Notes: a model not told the origin generated them from the sequence alone. A stretch of DNA of 64,000 nucleotides from Phascolomyces articulosus (GCA_025677815.1 JAIXMP010000005.1:248001-312000), one strand, 5' to 3'; shown: positions 1 to 13,177, counted from the stretch's first letter. Numbers and translations: made by a program.

Positions 1-78
1 GTTACACAATGAAATTATTTCATGGTTGCCACTCAAAAATTGATTTTTTTTCTCTTTTGTAAAGCGAAATAAACTTAC

Positions 79-374
79 GACCATTCTGTAGTGCAGAAAT
101 GTACCGGACATGAAAACATATAGGATGCCAAGAATCAAAAGTAATTCATAAACAATAATCCAATATCCTGCATTTGATAAGCGTCGGAAAGCACATAATC
201 CTCCAAACGCAATCACCCAAGATGACTATATGTGTATGATCATCAGCATCGTCGTATATATATATTCAAAATCCAACGTTTATATAAAAAAAAATCTCGT
301 GTTTTTATTACCAAAGAAAGAAGACCGGTGGTAAGTAAAAATAAATTTTCTGTTAGTCGATCCAGAGAAAACAT
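79..374 (-). CDS. Partial multi-pass membrane protein (N-terminal exons)
   Basis: I do not recognise this gene. Two exons are visible on the minus strand. Exon 1 is 374-312 and starts at ATG 374-372. Exon 2 is 225-79. They are joined by an 86-nt GT-AG intron in phase 0, and a clean GTAAGT donor follows at 78, so the gene runs off the left edge inside an intron. The 70 residues read hydrophobic almost throughout: a first helix around LFLLTTGLLSL, which continues across the junction into SSWVIAFGG, and a second around WIIVYELLLILGILYVF, ending at a short basic HYRMV turn. This is typical of small fungal four-helix (MARVEL-like) proteins, but two helices are too few to assign a family. Both splice junctions keep frame and hydrophobic character, which supports a real gene. 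Confidence 0.55.
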
Positions 375-726
375 GGAATATATATATTGTTGTTGTAGTA
401 GTAGTAGTAGTAGTAGTTATTTGATTTTTTTACAAAGATGAAATAATAATAAGAATAGGATATTAATATATAATAAAGAATAAGAATAAGGTTGAGTGTA
501 TATATATGAAAAGGAAAGTATAATATATATAAAAAGAGAAAGAAGAAGAAAAAGAGGCGTTGAAAAGGATGGTTTCTTTTTTTTTTTTTGGGTTATTACT
601 ATAAAATTGCGGGCTTATAAAAAAAATCCTTTTAATGGAAATTGTTATTTTTTTGTGTAATAATAAAATGTTCAAAAAGAAAGAAGAATAAACAACCAAA
701 AAAAACCTTATGTTTGATTCCCACAT
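375..726. other. Spacer with TAG/AGT microsatellite
   Basis: The spacer lies between the start of the left-edge gene and the 3' end of the Nte1 gene. It contains a trinucleotide run of about eight TAG units near 396-418 and A/G-rich low-complexity sequence. It should hold the promoter of the left-edge gene and the Nte1 3' UTR. No further gene is supported. Confidence 0.6.
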
Positions 727-3700
727 TTAGATACTGTTACGTCTACCTCGGGTACCCTTGACCTCCTTCCCCCTTCTTGTATCTTCTTGTTCTTGTAATA
801 GTCTTCCAGAAGCATATCCAGCTTTTCTCCATGCTTCAATCACTTGTTTACCAGCATCGTATCCCAATTGCATAATGTCCAAAAATTTGTTAAATTCCAA
901 AGTACCCCAATTCTGTACAGGTAACTTGACATACAAGACACCATCCGTCACTTTAGCTTCTTCCAATTTTGAAACACTACTGACATACGCCAACCGGGAT
1001 TGAATTTCTGCAATGCTCGGAATATTATATGACCGGAATGGATTAATGTTATAAAATAACGCCCACCATCCACTAATCGAATCACCATACCAAACAGGAC
1101 TTGTATCATCTTCTGAAGCTACATCGACTGCAATAATAATATCGGCCCCCATACTTTTGGCAACAGATACCGGTAAATTATCCATATAACCACCATCTAC
1201 CAACATGTTACCATTTTCACATAAAGGTGGTAAAAAACCTGAAAGGGACATACTGGCACGTATGTAGCGCCATGCATAACCTGTTGTATGTACCTCCATC
1301 CTTGACCATGTGATATTAGTAGTGACAGCAAAGTAAGGTAACCAAAAGTCTTCAATTTGTGAATCGCCAAGACACTTGAAAATAGAACGATTGAATGCAT
1401 GACCTGTAAACCAAGCTGTGACTGGATAAGTCAAATCCATCAAGTTGCGCCATAAACTGGTCATTCTTGAAGAAAACATTTTGCTTCGAGCTATTGTGGA
1501 TACTAGATCACGATTCTTGGCATATAATCCACCTACAAAACTACCAATACTCGTACCACCAATAATGTCGATCGGGATGTTGGCTTCTTCCAAAGCTTGG
1601 ATCATGCCAATGTGAGTAATGCCACGTGCTCCGCCACCGCCAAGCACCAATGCTACCGATTTACCGCAAAGCCGACGTGCTAGTCTATATTATTTATATA
1701 TAAATATAACGTTGAAAAGAAGAAATATTAAATTAATAAAGTTCTAGATCAACGTCCATCATTTTCTTTTTTTTTATAATATTATTTCATATCAAAAAAA
1801 GTTAAAAGGGGAAGGATGATTTACGATACCTTGCAAAATCATCTCGGAGAGCATTACTTGCACTACCAAATTGTGTGGCTGTGTTCTTCTTGACTACTAA
1901 TAATCTACCAAATGTAGGATAATACTTTTCTAATTGCCCCTTGACGTTTCGCATCATATTAATTGAATTTTCGGTCATCTTTCTTCCAGTTTGTGCTAAC
2001 CAAGGAGGTCGAGCTCGATCATTATTGGATAATGTCGCATGTTTTCTCATTGGCATAAAGATATGATGATGTGCTTGAATCCACAAACGATTCTATTTTC
2101 ATGAAAAAAAAACACATTAAAAAAACCTGGGTTTTGTTTATTTGTTTTTCACATGTTAAATAAATAGTAAGTATATTTACCTTGAGCCAATTCTCTGTTG
2201 TGCCTGTTGCACAGAATCGTTCACCATGTAATAAAACCAATTCTTTTCTTGCGGTGGTTTTCATATTAATTAAAAGTCGTTCATATTCACCTACAGTAGG
2301 ATCACCATCGCCTAGCCCGACCAATAAAATAGAATCGGCTTGACGAATACAGGTCCGGGTCCATTGCGATTTGACACCGCTATCGGCCAAATAAAGAACA
2401 ATTCTGAACTTTTCTTCTTGCTCCGCCAACCAAGATGCCAATTTCAATTTTCCCAATTGTGAAAAAGCATGCTTCCCCATCACTGAAGTGATGGTAGCAC
2501 TATTCAAAAGTGCACAAGTGGCGCCTACCGTTTGTGTCAATGCACTTTTCAAGTTTTCTGCAAATTCGGTCACGGGGACTGATCCATTGACAGGTATAAT
2601 TCCTACTGTTTTTAAATTGGCATTGTTACGACCAAAAAGTTCAGCAGGACCTGATGCAATCGGTTGCTGTTGTTGTCTTTGTTGTTGTCCATGATTGCGT
2701 TGCTGATAATGTTCTGAAGTAATACTATTACTGCCACCAAATAATCCAACACTATCACCATTGTGATTATTATTACGAGCCTTGTTGAATGCCTTGTTAT
2801 TACTGCTGTTTATATTGGGATTCACCATTTGTAGTGATCGAAAAGCAACCATACGTGAGATTTGTAATGTTATTTCAGGATGTCTTCGTGCCAACGCATT
2901 GAACAAGGTCTTTGGCATACGTGCCAATTCACTATCTCGAATAGCGTGTAGTGTAGCAGGTGCAGGAATACCTGCCAATGCTTCCAATTCACATACACTA
3001 TCACCTCGACCAAATTCACCCAAAATTTCAATGCCTCCTCCTTTTTCACCATGAATCGTTCGAAGACGACCATGTAATACCATATAAATAGAATCACTGG
3101 GTTGTCCTTCATGACAAATCACTTGTCCGGAGGTGACTTGCATCCATTCCAATGCCAAATCAATATGCAATACTATAAAATAGAATACAATGCAATTGAA
3201 GTTAGCTAACAACACTCTATTTCTTGTTCTTCTCCCTCTCTCATAGAATCTTTCCGGGTTTACCAAGTGGACTTAATGACGTGACCAATCGTTGAGCTAA
3301 TTTAAGCATAACAGTAGGATGTCGATCGATAATACGATCTAAGCTCTTGCGTGACAAATAACCAACATACACATCCGTCTTGGCTCGAATTTCAACAAAA
3401 CTTGGATGACCTGTCATTGCCTCAAGATAACCAGCAAGACCACCTGGCTTAATACTAAACAAAGGACGTTTGAATCCAGGTTCTTGTGATGTATCTCCAT
3501 CTGAGTTCGACCGCTTTCGACCTGCAGGTGCACGAGATGCCATGACAGGACCATGCTTTTCAACAATGGATGTTCCTTCCAATGCAGGAGCTACATTTAC
3601 TTCATCTTCGTGTAAATGGTCTTCTTCTCCATCTTCGCCACGATGATGGTGTTTATCATGCAAAGATGACCCAAGAGAAGATGTGGATACGGTAGGTGAT

Positions 3701-6186
3701 GGAATGGGTGATAAACTGAATCGTTTATTACCACCACTACTTCTTTTATTATCCCCTCTTTTCTTTTTGAAACCATGAGATGATGCGGATCCAGTTTCAG
3801 GTCGTTCCAAGGATAAATCTTCAGTTGCAGCAGGTGTCATGGAAACATCCAATACACCATCAATAACAAAAAACAACCCATTGTTATGTTCACCTTCTTT
3901 TAATAAAACATCATCCTTGGCAAAGTAAAGAATTTGGACATCATTGGCAGAAAGTGCCTCTTCATAACCTGTCGCAGAAACGGCTGAGGAAGAAACCGTC
4001 GATGTATTATCAATATCGTCATCATATGGAACACTCAATGCACCTAATGAAGGAGATGCACTGGTATCAGCTGTGCCAGCAGGAGAAAATAAATCCATTG
4101 GATAGTAATATCGTGATGATTTCAAAGGTTCGGTTGTCTGTGGCTGTTGATGTTGATGATGCCGTTTGGTTAATGGAGATGAATTGGACAAGTGAGGGGA
4201 AGGAGGTATATCATTTTCTGCAGAAACAACACCTAAACAATCAGCAAAACAATGTCGTACTGCTGCTCTTAAATGTTCATCATCTTTTACACTGTATTCA
4301 TCTTGATGATTAAGATGATGATGAGAGGGTGATGTTGCCAAAATATTTTGTTGTTGGTGATGATGATGGCTATGAGGCGATCCAACATTGGATGTATTGG
4401 ATGCATTACTTTTATTCGTCAGTGAGGGTGTGGATGGAATATCCATGACTTGAATAATACCACGTGTACTACTGGGACTACTGTCTTCGATACTATCGGA
4501 TCGTTCGTTAAGGATATCATCATGGTGTTGTTGTGTAAATTTACGTCGTAATCGTTCGATACCACCAGGAACAAATAAATCTTGAGGTAATACATCCATA
4601 CTAGCCGATTCACTAGCCATACGTTCCAATCTTAATAATTCTTTGGTTAATCCCAAATATCGATGACCTGTCATTAAAGTGACTCGTTGGAATCGTGTTA
4701 AAATTACTTGAATGATATGAGCTGCTGCCTTGGGGAATTTTTGTGCAAGTTTATGAAATGCTTCTTCAGGAATCACTATATTCATTGTATATAAACTTTT
4801 ATTAGTAAATGTAACCAAAACCATTGCATCTTCCTTTTTTTTTTTGGTCAGAAAACACATACCTGCTAATGTAGTATCAACCGTTGCGCGTGCAACAATA
4901 TTTGGATGTACAGACTTATAACGACGTTTCTTTTTAAAAGATGCAGATGCTGCAGGTAAAGAAGGTGAATGAATGGCTGGTGATGATAAAATCTTGGTTG
5001 AAGAAACTTCATCATCATCCGAAGTGGTAAAATCTGTACTTGAACCGGATCTTTTTACAGAAGCTAATGGATGATGTTGATGTTGTAAAGACATACTTCG
5101 TCCTCCTGTTGTTGATGCAGTACTACCACCCCCACCACTTAATCCTTCTGCTTGTAAATTTGGAAATACAGGTACAGTACGCCATCCTGTGCCTGAACTA
5201 CCTTCCTCATTGGCAGTATTGGAAGAAGATGAAGGCTGTAATTTTTGTCGTTTCGATTCTTGTCGCATGAAACTTTCTCGAAACACAGACAAGATGGTAA
5301 ATAAAGAAGATAAGGTACTACCTGCACCTACTTCATTGATCAACGTATAATCGCGAAAACTGTCTCGTCCTTCTTCTTCTTCATCATCATAGTAATCACC
5401 CATAATACCAACTCGATGATTATGACGATGTCTTTGTTGCTTTTGTTGAGAATGATATCCAGCTTCCTCTTCATCGTCGTCAAATGCAGCATCTCCCATC
5501 ATCATCATGGTCATATAAGGATCCTCATCCGGTTTGACAAACATTTGCACGTGTCCATGAACAACGATATAAAACGATTTTTCTTGGTCGGGTTGACGAA
5601 ACAATGTATCACCTGCCAGGAGCTTTTTCGTTTGTAAATGTCTTGCCAATTCATGAAACACGTGTTGTTCCAAATACCCAAAAATCTTGATCGATTCTAA
5701 AAAGACAGATAAAAATTCGTCCGGGTACGTATAGGGTTTTTCAAACAAGTTTTGGTCATTGGCATCGTCCGGGTGTAAATCAAAAAACGACGATGTGGAT
5801 TTCGGTGGTTCAGTCGATTTCAATCGGGAGTACTTGTTTAAATAACGATAACGGACAACCAAGTAAAGACCAATACATACAATGACAACAATCGTGAATA
5901 CAGAGGAAAAATTTAAATGTAAAGTGAACGACCATGTCAAGATTCGATAAAAGAAATAGGGAATCCAACTAAAAATCTTGAACAAGATTCTTGGTAAGAA
6001 TCCAACAATGTCAATAATGATCGATCGATGAGGAGTTGTCGTAGTTTCTGCAATGTCGCTCACCACTTCTGCTGCTATTGCTCCTCCTGAAACTACTGTT
6101 GCTGTTGCTGAAGAATGACCGCTAGATATACATGCTGTGGTAGTAAATGTGTCAGAAATTATTGTTGAACACGAATAAGTGTCCAT
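727..6186 (-). CDS. NTE1: Patatin-like lysophospholipase / neuropathy target esterase homologue
   Basis: ER-membrane phospholipase B that deacylates phosphatidylcholine to glycerophosphocholine. Four exons keep frame: 6186-3264, 3172-2181, 2092-1830 and 1684-727, giving 1711 aa. A hydrophobic helix at about residues 95-113 is the membrane anchor. Three cyclic-nucleotide-binding-like modules follow (about 165-560, 740-975 and 975-1080). The patatin domain is in the last exons: oxyanion glycine loop VLGGGGARG at about 1406-1414, nucleophile motif GTSIG with Ser1438, and DGG with Asp1556, completing the Ser-Asp dyad. The first two nucleotide-binding modules are interrupted by long Ser/His/Gln/Asp/Glu-rich loops, and another separates them, so the protein is longer than most animal homologues, though fungal Nte1 proteins are often long. 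Start chosen because ATG 6186 opens the frame just before the anchor. Its 3' neighbour at 6578 is co-oriented but separate. Confidence 0.95.
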
Positions 6187-6577
6187 ATTTGTATAAAAAT
6201 ACTATATCAAATAAAGAATTGAGAATTAAAAGAGGAGGAAGAAGAAGAAGAAAGAAAAAGAAATCTAGTGCATGAATTCTTTTTTCCCGTTTTTTTTTTT
6301 TATAATAGTTTGGCCCTGGGAAAAAAAAATTATAATAATACTCCTTATATCAAGTTGAGTTTGAGTTATCGGAAAAGAAGAAAGAAGTAATACTCATTCT
6401 ATATTCCTACGATCACAATCTTCTTCTCCTTTTCGTCCGTGTACTACATCAGAATTATTTATGAAACATGAAAGGAAGGTTTGATAAATGGGTATCATGA
6501 TCAACTATTAAAATGTATAAATTATTTTTTTTGTTTTATTCTATAATGGCGATAATAATAATGGTGGATGGCTATGA
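6187..6577. other. NTE1 promoter / AspRS 3' flank
   Basis: Spacer of about 390 bases between co-oriented minus-strand genes. It is purine-rich directly upstream of NTE1 (repeated gaagaagaagaa on the plus strand, so a pyrimidine-rich leader on the coding strand). No other feature seen. Confidence 0.5.
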
Positions 6578-9419
6578 TTACTCTTTGTTAACAACTTGCA
6601 AATAGTATTCTTTTAATTGATCAGGCGAAACTTCGGATGGACTATTTACAACTAAATCTTTTCCACCTGCTGCCTTTGGGAAAGCAATGACATCACGGAT
6701 AGAAGAAGCATTACATAGAATTGACATGAGTCGGTCAAATCCTAATATAGATTTCATCATGTGAATATTAGAATTGTTAAACATACAAGTGACGGAATTT
6801 CATTCAAAAAAAAAGTCTATATTTACCAAGAGCAATACCACCATGAGGTGGACAACCCGAACTCAGTGCATCTAATAAATGATCAAACCGTTGATATTCA
6901 TGTTTTTCAAGCTATATAATTATATACGTATAAATTAGTTAGTAATATATAGGAAAATAAATCATTATTTGATATCCGTATCCTTTTACTTTCTTTACCT
7001 GAAGAACACTATCAAAAATGAATCGTTGCATAACAGGTGAGTGAATACGAATGGATCCTCCACCAATTTCCATTCCATTCAATACTAAATCATAATGTTG
7101 ACCTCGTACTTTAGCAGGGTCTGTTGTTAATAATGGAATATCTTCATCAAAAGGTGCAGTGAATGGATGGTGAGTTGCTTGCCATGTACGGATATTTTGT
7201 TCATCTGGTGAAAACAAGGGGAAAGATTCAATCCATAAAAATTTATAGGTATTTGGATCAATCTTTAATAATCCCTTTTCTTGTAAAAGGTTTGCTAAAT
7301 GGAGGCGTACACGGCCCATCAATGTATTACCACCCTAATTATTGTATGAACAACGGTCGATGGGAGAGGAATAAAATAAATAAAACTCGTCATTGTTATT
7401 TTTGATATCGATATTGAATATATGAAATAAAATAAAAGACTTACATTGAGATAGCGTTCGCGTTTATGTACAAGTACTAAATCACCCACTTGAATATCCA
7501 ATTTATTATTGATATCTGACTCAATTTGGCCTAATCGATTGGAGTGTTTTAATCTTCCACATTTTGATGGCCATGCATGAATATTATTTTCATTGATTTT
7601 AACAAATGCAAAATCCTTGAAACAAAATTAATATAAAAATGACCTTTCTTATTATAGATTACTTTCCCCCCATCTATACATATAGAATTTTATCTTACTT
7701 TTTCTTCTCCAAGTTCTAATGCCTTTTGCATGCTTTTCAAATCACCACCTGTCAATTTTGACCCTTGTTTTACTACAAGACAATCCAAAGCAGACTCTTG
7801 TTCAATAACATCAGATAAATAATCACTAATTTCATTGATCTATATAAAAGTATATTTCAGGTAAGTAAAGATCGATTTCTATTTATTTCTTTTTTTTTCT
7901 CACATAGACTTGTTTATTTCATCCAACTTTTCTTTTTGAATTGTATATAATACCTTCATATCAAATCGAATATCAGGCTTATCCGACCCATAAGTTGTCA
8001 TGGCTTCTTGGTAAGTCATATGTGGAAAATGAGATGCATCCAGCTCAACACCTAATGCTTTTTTCCAAATAGAACTAACAAATCCTTGAACAACTTCTTG
8101 AAGTTCTTTTGCTGTGATAAAGGACATTTCTAAATCAATTTGAGTGAATTCAGGTTGACGATCCGCTCTTAAATCTTCATCACGGAAACAACGTGCAATT
8201 TGAAAATATCGATCAAATCCAGCTGCCATCAACATTTGTTTATGCTATAAAAAAAAGATCAATATAATAAAAAGTCAATGTATCAAATATAAAAATATAA
8301 ATTGAATGATCCAATTCAAATGGGTATGTACCTGTTGAGGACTTTGAGGTAAAGCATAAAATGCACCCGGTTTACGAGTTGGAACAATAAACTCTCGAGC
8401 ACCTTCGGGTGTAGATTTAAATAATGTGGGTGTTTCAATTTCGGTAAATCCTAAAATACAAAAATGTTGTCAGTTGATTTTGACATAAAGGATATATTCC
8501 ACTTGTCCTAAGTTACAACTTATTGTATACCAAATTATTATCATTATTACCATTATCAATAAGGTGCTGTCGAACTGTATTGACAACTAATGAGCGAAGT
8601 CGAATATTTTTTTGAAGTTCAGGTCGTCGAAGATCCAAATAGCGGTATCGTAATCGAACTTCTTCATTAGGCTTAATATTTACAGATATATATACAAATC
8701 ATTAAATTTAACGTAAACAGCCCATATTTCCTTGTCCCCTTTCCATCTATATGAATATATAAACTTACCAAGGTAGCTGCTGTTTGAGAAGGCCAAAAGG
8801 GTAATGATCCAGACGCAGGATTTAAACAATAGATCTTTTTTAATTCCACTTCAATAGCACCTGTGGTTTGTTTATTATTTATCATTCCATCTGGTCGTTT
8901 CATCACAACACCTTCGGCACAAATAACACATTCTGGTGTTAATCGTTGAATTTCAGTACGTAATTCTGGACTACCAGATCGAAATACAAGTTGTGTTGTA
9001 CCAGATGCATCACGTAGCGGGATAAATATTAAATCCTGGGACATGGCTCTAAATTATTTGTATATTGTTATTATGAAGAGAGCTTTTTTTTTTTTTTTTG
9101 GTTGTTACTGAAGAAAAAAAATAAAGTTATTCTACCTTGGTGACTGAATCCAACCATTCAAAACAACATGCTGACCTTCATTATTGGCTCGAAGATCACC
9201 ACACAAATGAGTACGTCGTGGATATTGTCCATGGTATCGATCGCTGTCATTATAACCACGTAAATCCTGTTTACCATGGTGAGGTGAAGAACGAAAAGCT
9301 CGAATAGTATTGGTCTTTGTCATGCATTGTAAACGTCTCGATGAAGAAGGTAATGTTTTTTGTTGTCTAAGTAAAGCAGTGCATGCTGAACGTGCAAGGG
9401 GTCGCACGCGAGTTGCCAT
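6578..9419 (-). CDS. MSD1: Mitochondrial aspartyl-tRNA synthetase (bacterial type)
   Basis: Charges mitochondrial tRNA-Asp. Ten exons keep frame: 9419-9136, 9048-8769, 8671-8551, 8450-8332, 8244-7954, 7839-7699, 7615-7445, 7334-6999, 6911-6827 and 6741-6578, giving 663 aa. The first ~75 residues are Arg/Ser-rich without acidic runs, as in a mitochondrial presequence. An OB-fold anticodon domain follows ([19 protein letters not shown]). Next come the [14 protein letters not shown] signature, class II motif 2 ([18 protein letters not shown], about 286-303), a GAD-type insertion, and motif 3 GIALGFDRL at about 606-614. The length and GAD insertion mark it as bacterial-type, not the cytosolic enzyme. 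Start: ATG 9419 begins the presequence. The frame is open further upstream to 9545, but that sequence is A/T-rich and lies in the likely 5' UTR. The exon 5 donor was set at 7953 because only this keeps frame into exon 6. Confidence 0.95.
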
Positions 9420-10137
9420 TGAACTATTTTCGTCGGTTTCAAAGAAAAATAATAATAATAATAAAAAAAAGAGAGTTTCCACTTTTGCTTTGATAGGTTT
9501 TTTTAGAACCGCATAGTTCCGACATCCTTTTATTTTGACAGGCATATAGAATTTCGTTACAAACTTAAATAGGACGTGATCATATCAAGAATTACTTTTT
9601 TTATTCAAGTTCATATATCAAGAGGATAAAGGTCATGGTTTTGTTCTAAGATTTTGGATTTAAAATAGCAAGGGACATAGCTTGCATGCATTGTCATATC
9701 ATCCAACAAAATATATGAGGATATGGAGCGACAAGAGAAGAGATTCTCCTGCATTTTACAATCATCAATCATATTTAACGGATGAGGCTTTTTTTATTAA
9801 TAAAATATAAAAGGTTGTATATGAATGTAGATAGACCTTCTAACTGATGTTGGTCCATGCTCTTGATGGTAGTAATATTAGTATGATCCCCTTTTGTTCT
9901 ATTGATAAGAGTCAAACTTCAGGGATCTCCTGCTCCTAATCATTCATTGCCTTCTACCATATAACAAAAAGTCACACGCCCCTCCTTTTTTTACCTTTTT
10001 TAAAAGATCGATCGAATGCATTGTTTCTGCTCTCTTTTTCATCTTATTCCTTAAACTCTTTTTTTTTTTACTATTCTATTACGTATTATCTTTATTTTAT
10101 ATAATAAATATCATATTAATAACAATCAAATAATATA
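9420..10137. other. Divergent promoter region
   Basis: About 720 bases between the divergent AspRS gene and the four-TM gene. Pyrimidine-rich blocks around 9990-10075 precede the plus-strand ATG. No additional coding signal seen. Confidence 0.5.
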
Positions 10138-11175
10138 ATGAAAAATCCCTTTCGAAAACAAGACAAGATCCCAATCTCTGAATCACCTGCCACTGTTAAT
10201 GCATGGGAGAACAGTAATATTGAAAAAAATCAACAACAACAATCATCCATGAATAATAATCCCTTCATGACACCAGATAATGGTGGAGGCAGTGAAAAAA
10301 CAGAACAACCACCAGGAATAACTAGCCCATCACCAGTGTATTCAAATAACAAAAGTCCTGATCATTTGACAGGAGCCCAAGTATCTTCCTCTTCATCACC
10401 ACCACCTATACATACACGTTCAGCAAGTATTGATATCCCACCTCTACCTCAACATCCTGAGAATGACGAAGAAAAACCAAAAATCAAAAAGAAACCAAAC
10501 AAAGGAAGGTTTTTTGTTCGTGTGTGGCAAATGATTGCAGCCATCGGTGCATTCGGATTTCAAATGGGCGCAACGCCAGTAAGTATTATTTGTTTGTTTG
10601 TTTATGGTTATTGATGAGGAGTTACACAGCAGCATCACAACAACTTTTATATATATGCAACAGCAATCGTTCTCGTTTTTAAGATCTATTTATAATTGAT
10701 TTGTTTGATATGCTAATGATTACTGAATAATTATTATTTTAGTATTCTGGTCATGAAATGCCATTTTCAAGAGTTGGATTACTTTATTATGTATATGCCA
10801 TCTGTTGGTTTTCATTTTTATGGTCTTTATTCAATATTTACGTTTATTTGACAAGGCGATTTGGTCAAGCAGGCAAGATCAAACGGCCTGTGTCCATTTT
10901 AATGGATTGTTTTCTCGCGGCTTTGTTTGGTGTTGGGACATTTTATGAATTTGCAATGTATAAATGCCCACCAGGTACATATGATGGATGGTAATAATAG
11001 TAATACATCTTTTTTTTTTTTGAAATCATCAATGAATTTTTAATAATATAAATTTTATGATAGGTGTAACTTTTTTAATACCGGATTATTCTTTTGCGTT
11101 TCTCTCTTTTTAACCTATGTTATTCAAACATTATGGGATGTCTTTGGAGGAATGGCATGTTTGCGTCGAAAGTAA
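10138..11175 (+). CDS. Four-transmembrane (MARVEL-like) membrane protein
   Basis: Unknown function. Exons 10138-10578, 10743-10990 and 11064-11175 keep frame, giving 266 aa. The first ~120 residues are a hydrophilic Pro/Ser/Asn/Gln-rich tail ending in a basic stretch (KPKIKKKPNKGR). Four helices follow at about 129-145, 155-180, 195-215 and 232-252, with a short CPPGTYDGWC loop between helices 3 and 4 that carries two cysteines. This topology (long cytosolic N-tail, four helices, ending CLRRK) resembles fungal MARVEL-domain proteins, which organise membrane domains, but no diagnostic motif proves it. It lies upstream of the APS kinase gene in the same direction with about 700 bases between, so it is an independent unit. 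Start: the first ATG after a pyrimidine/AT-rich leader. Confidence 0.85.
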
Positions 11176-11889
11176 TAATAGTAATAGTTATTACTACACC
11201 AGACAATATATTATATACCAAAAACCATTGTAAAAAAAAAAGGGTATATAATTACAATATCCATTATATACATATATTATTATTATTATTATTCCTGACA
11301 AAAAAAAATAAATAAATATCTCTTAATATTATATTATTCCGTCACATAACTTACAGTTTATGTGTAATGCTGGATCTACAACTATATTCTGCTCTTTTTT
11401 TTTTACCCCGCGCTTTTTTGTTCATTCACTTATTAATCATTTGAACAAAATGACATAGAAATAGACATCCAATAGAATTGAATAGAAAAGACAAAATCGG
11501 CCTTGATTTTCTCCATCTCCGTTACTTATGTAATTAGCCCAGATTTAATTTCGTTTTCAAATAAACCAATTGTAATATTATATGAATTGATGAAAAGATG
11601 GAATTAAAAGAAATAAAGAGAGATACAAAATGACCATGGGTTACTCAGTATTGACGTGCTTTTGGAATACAAAGAATAACTAGAAAGGATTAACAGGAAC
11701 CTGATGGTTGTTGGGTAAAGTATTATAGTTTTTATAAGACAATGGCGCAATTTGGAGCCAATAAGGATCTTCGTTGCGGAGAATGACAAAAAAAAAAGAA
11801 GCATCCTTTATAAGTTTTCCATCAAATTGTTGTCCCTGTAACTTTTTTTTTTCTTTTCTTCATTCATAATTTTTTTTTTATAACACACA
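11176..11889. other. Spacer and APS kinase promoter
   Basis: About 710 AT-rich bases. A long T/C tract at about 11840-11880 directly precedes the APS kinase ATG. No other gene supported. Confidence 0.45.
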
Positions 11890-12621
11890 ATGGCAACCAA
11901 CATTACTTGGCACGAAGGCGCAGTCTCAAAAGAAGAACGTCAAAACCTTCTCGGACAAAAGGTATAGTTTATAAATGAAGTATTATATGTTTTTGTTACA
12001 AATAATTTACCTATATATTATATATTTGTATTCATCATATTAACAAATGTATAACAATAATAGGGCTTCACTATCTGGTTCACTGGTCTTTCAGCATCGG
12101 GTAAATCTACATTAGCCACTGCATTGGAACAAACTTTATTACATTCAGGTGTCTCTGCTTATCGTTTGGATGGTGATAATGTCCGTTTCGGATTGAACAA
12201 AAACTTGGGTTTTGGACCTGAAGATCGTACCGAAAACATTCGTCGTATTTCTGAAGTAGCCAAACTCTTCTCAGATGCTGCTGTTATTGCCATTACCTCA
12301 TTTATCAGTCCTTATCGTCAAGATCGTGATTCTGCTCGTGAACTTCATGAAAAGGCCGGTATCCCCTTCATTGAAGTCTATGCTGATGCTCCTTTGGAAG
12401 TCGTCGAACAACGTGATCCCAAGGGTCTTTACAAGAAGGCTAAGGCTGGTGAAATCAAGGAATTCACCGGTATCTCTGCTCCTTATGAAGCACCTGAAAA
12501 GGCTGATATTCATATCAAGACTCATGAAACTACCGTTGAAGAAGGTGTACAACTTGTATTAGATTATTTGGTTAACAAGGGTTTGGTTGCTCCTGAAAAG
12601 TTAATCAAGAAGCAAGCATAA
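11890..12621 (+). CDS. MET14: Adenylylsulfate (APS) kinase
   Basis: Phosphorylates adenylyl sulfate to PAPS in cytosolic sulfate assimilation, the step that feeds sulfite and methionine/cysteine synthesis. Two exons, 11890-11961 and 12064-12621, are joined in phase 0 by a 102-nt intron, giving 209 aa, the usual length for fungal single-domain enzymes. The P-loop GLSASGKST spans about residues 32-40. The substrate-binding segment [10 protein letters not shown] and the conserved [11 protein letters not shown] and [15 protein letters not shown] blocks are intact. There is no fused ATP sulfurylase domain. Codon use in exon 2 is visibly more biased (AAG, GGT, GAA, ACC) than in neighbouring genes, which suggests strong expression. 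Start: ATG 11890 follows a T-rich leader, and [10 protein letters not shown] matches the typical N-terminus of the family. Confidence 0.97.
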
Positions 12622-12943
12622 AAAAAAAGATGTTTTGCTTTTTTTCCCTTTTGTATAATGTATATAGAATTTTTTATATTACAAAATATTCATGTAAAAA
12701 ATAAAATATGTATAAAATTATGAATGATAATAAAAAAAAAAACGAAAATCAACATGAAAAACAAGTGTTATTTGGAAAAGAAAACATGAAAGAAGGATGT
12801 AATGGAGAAAAGCAAAGGAGAAAAGGAGTCAAACGATAATCGTGTCATATATGTGTGTGTGCGTATGTATGTAGATATGTGTATATGTTCGTAAAGGTCG
12901 ATTCTTTCATAGAGTATATAAGGAATAATCGTGTGTAGTTTTA

Positions 12944-13177
12944 CTATTCTTCGTCGTCCGATCGGTCAAGATCGTCTTCAGTAAAATATTCCTCGTCGAT
13001 ATCAAATGCATCGTCAAGATCGAATAGTAATATAATGACAGCCAGCATTGGTAACATCACTTTGGGTCGCATTACTTGTTTTGTGAATTGAAGTACTACG
13101 TCAGCCAGAAATGTAGGTGAACCTGCATGTTGTACTACTGGTGGTTTAAAAAAGTTATACGGCAAGAAAGCAATCAT
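12944..13177 (-). CDS. Small single-pass membrane protein with acidic tail
   Basis: Unrecognised. From ATG 13177 the frame gives 77 aa. It starts MIAFLPYNFFKPPVV, has one clear helix (MLPMLAVIILLF) and ends in a strongly acidic tail (DIDEEYFTEDDLDRSDDEE) that would face the cytosol or matrix. The frame is open upstream to about 13312 but holds no ATG there, so the shorter start is used; an upstream spliced exon cannot be excluded. It is convergent with the APS kinase gene, about 320 bases from its stop. The TM-plus-acidic-tail pattern resembles small fungal mitochondrial or ER proteins, but I make no functional call. Confidence 0.55.
   Translation of the reverse strand: MIAFLPYNFFKPPVVQHAGSPTFLADVVLQFTKQVMRPKVMLPMLAVIILLFDLDDAFDIDEEYFTEDDLDRSDDEE

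Noticed and set aside
232..441. 69-codon plus-strand frame ending in poly-Ser
   Set aside because: It runs through a TAG microsatellite and overlaps the minus-strand exons of the left-edge membrane protein, whose splice signals are better.
3954..4313. 119-codon plus-strand frame inside NTE1
   Set aside because: Antisense shadow of a Ser/His/Gln-rich coding loop. No start context or independent signals.
7916..7953. Extending AspRS exon 5 through KLDEINKSM to its stop
   Set aside because: That extension breaks the join to exon 6. The GTATTA donor at 7953 gives a continuous class II synthetase.
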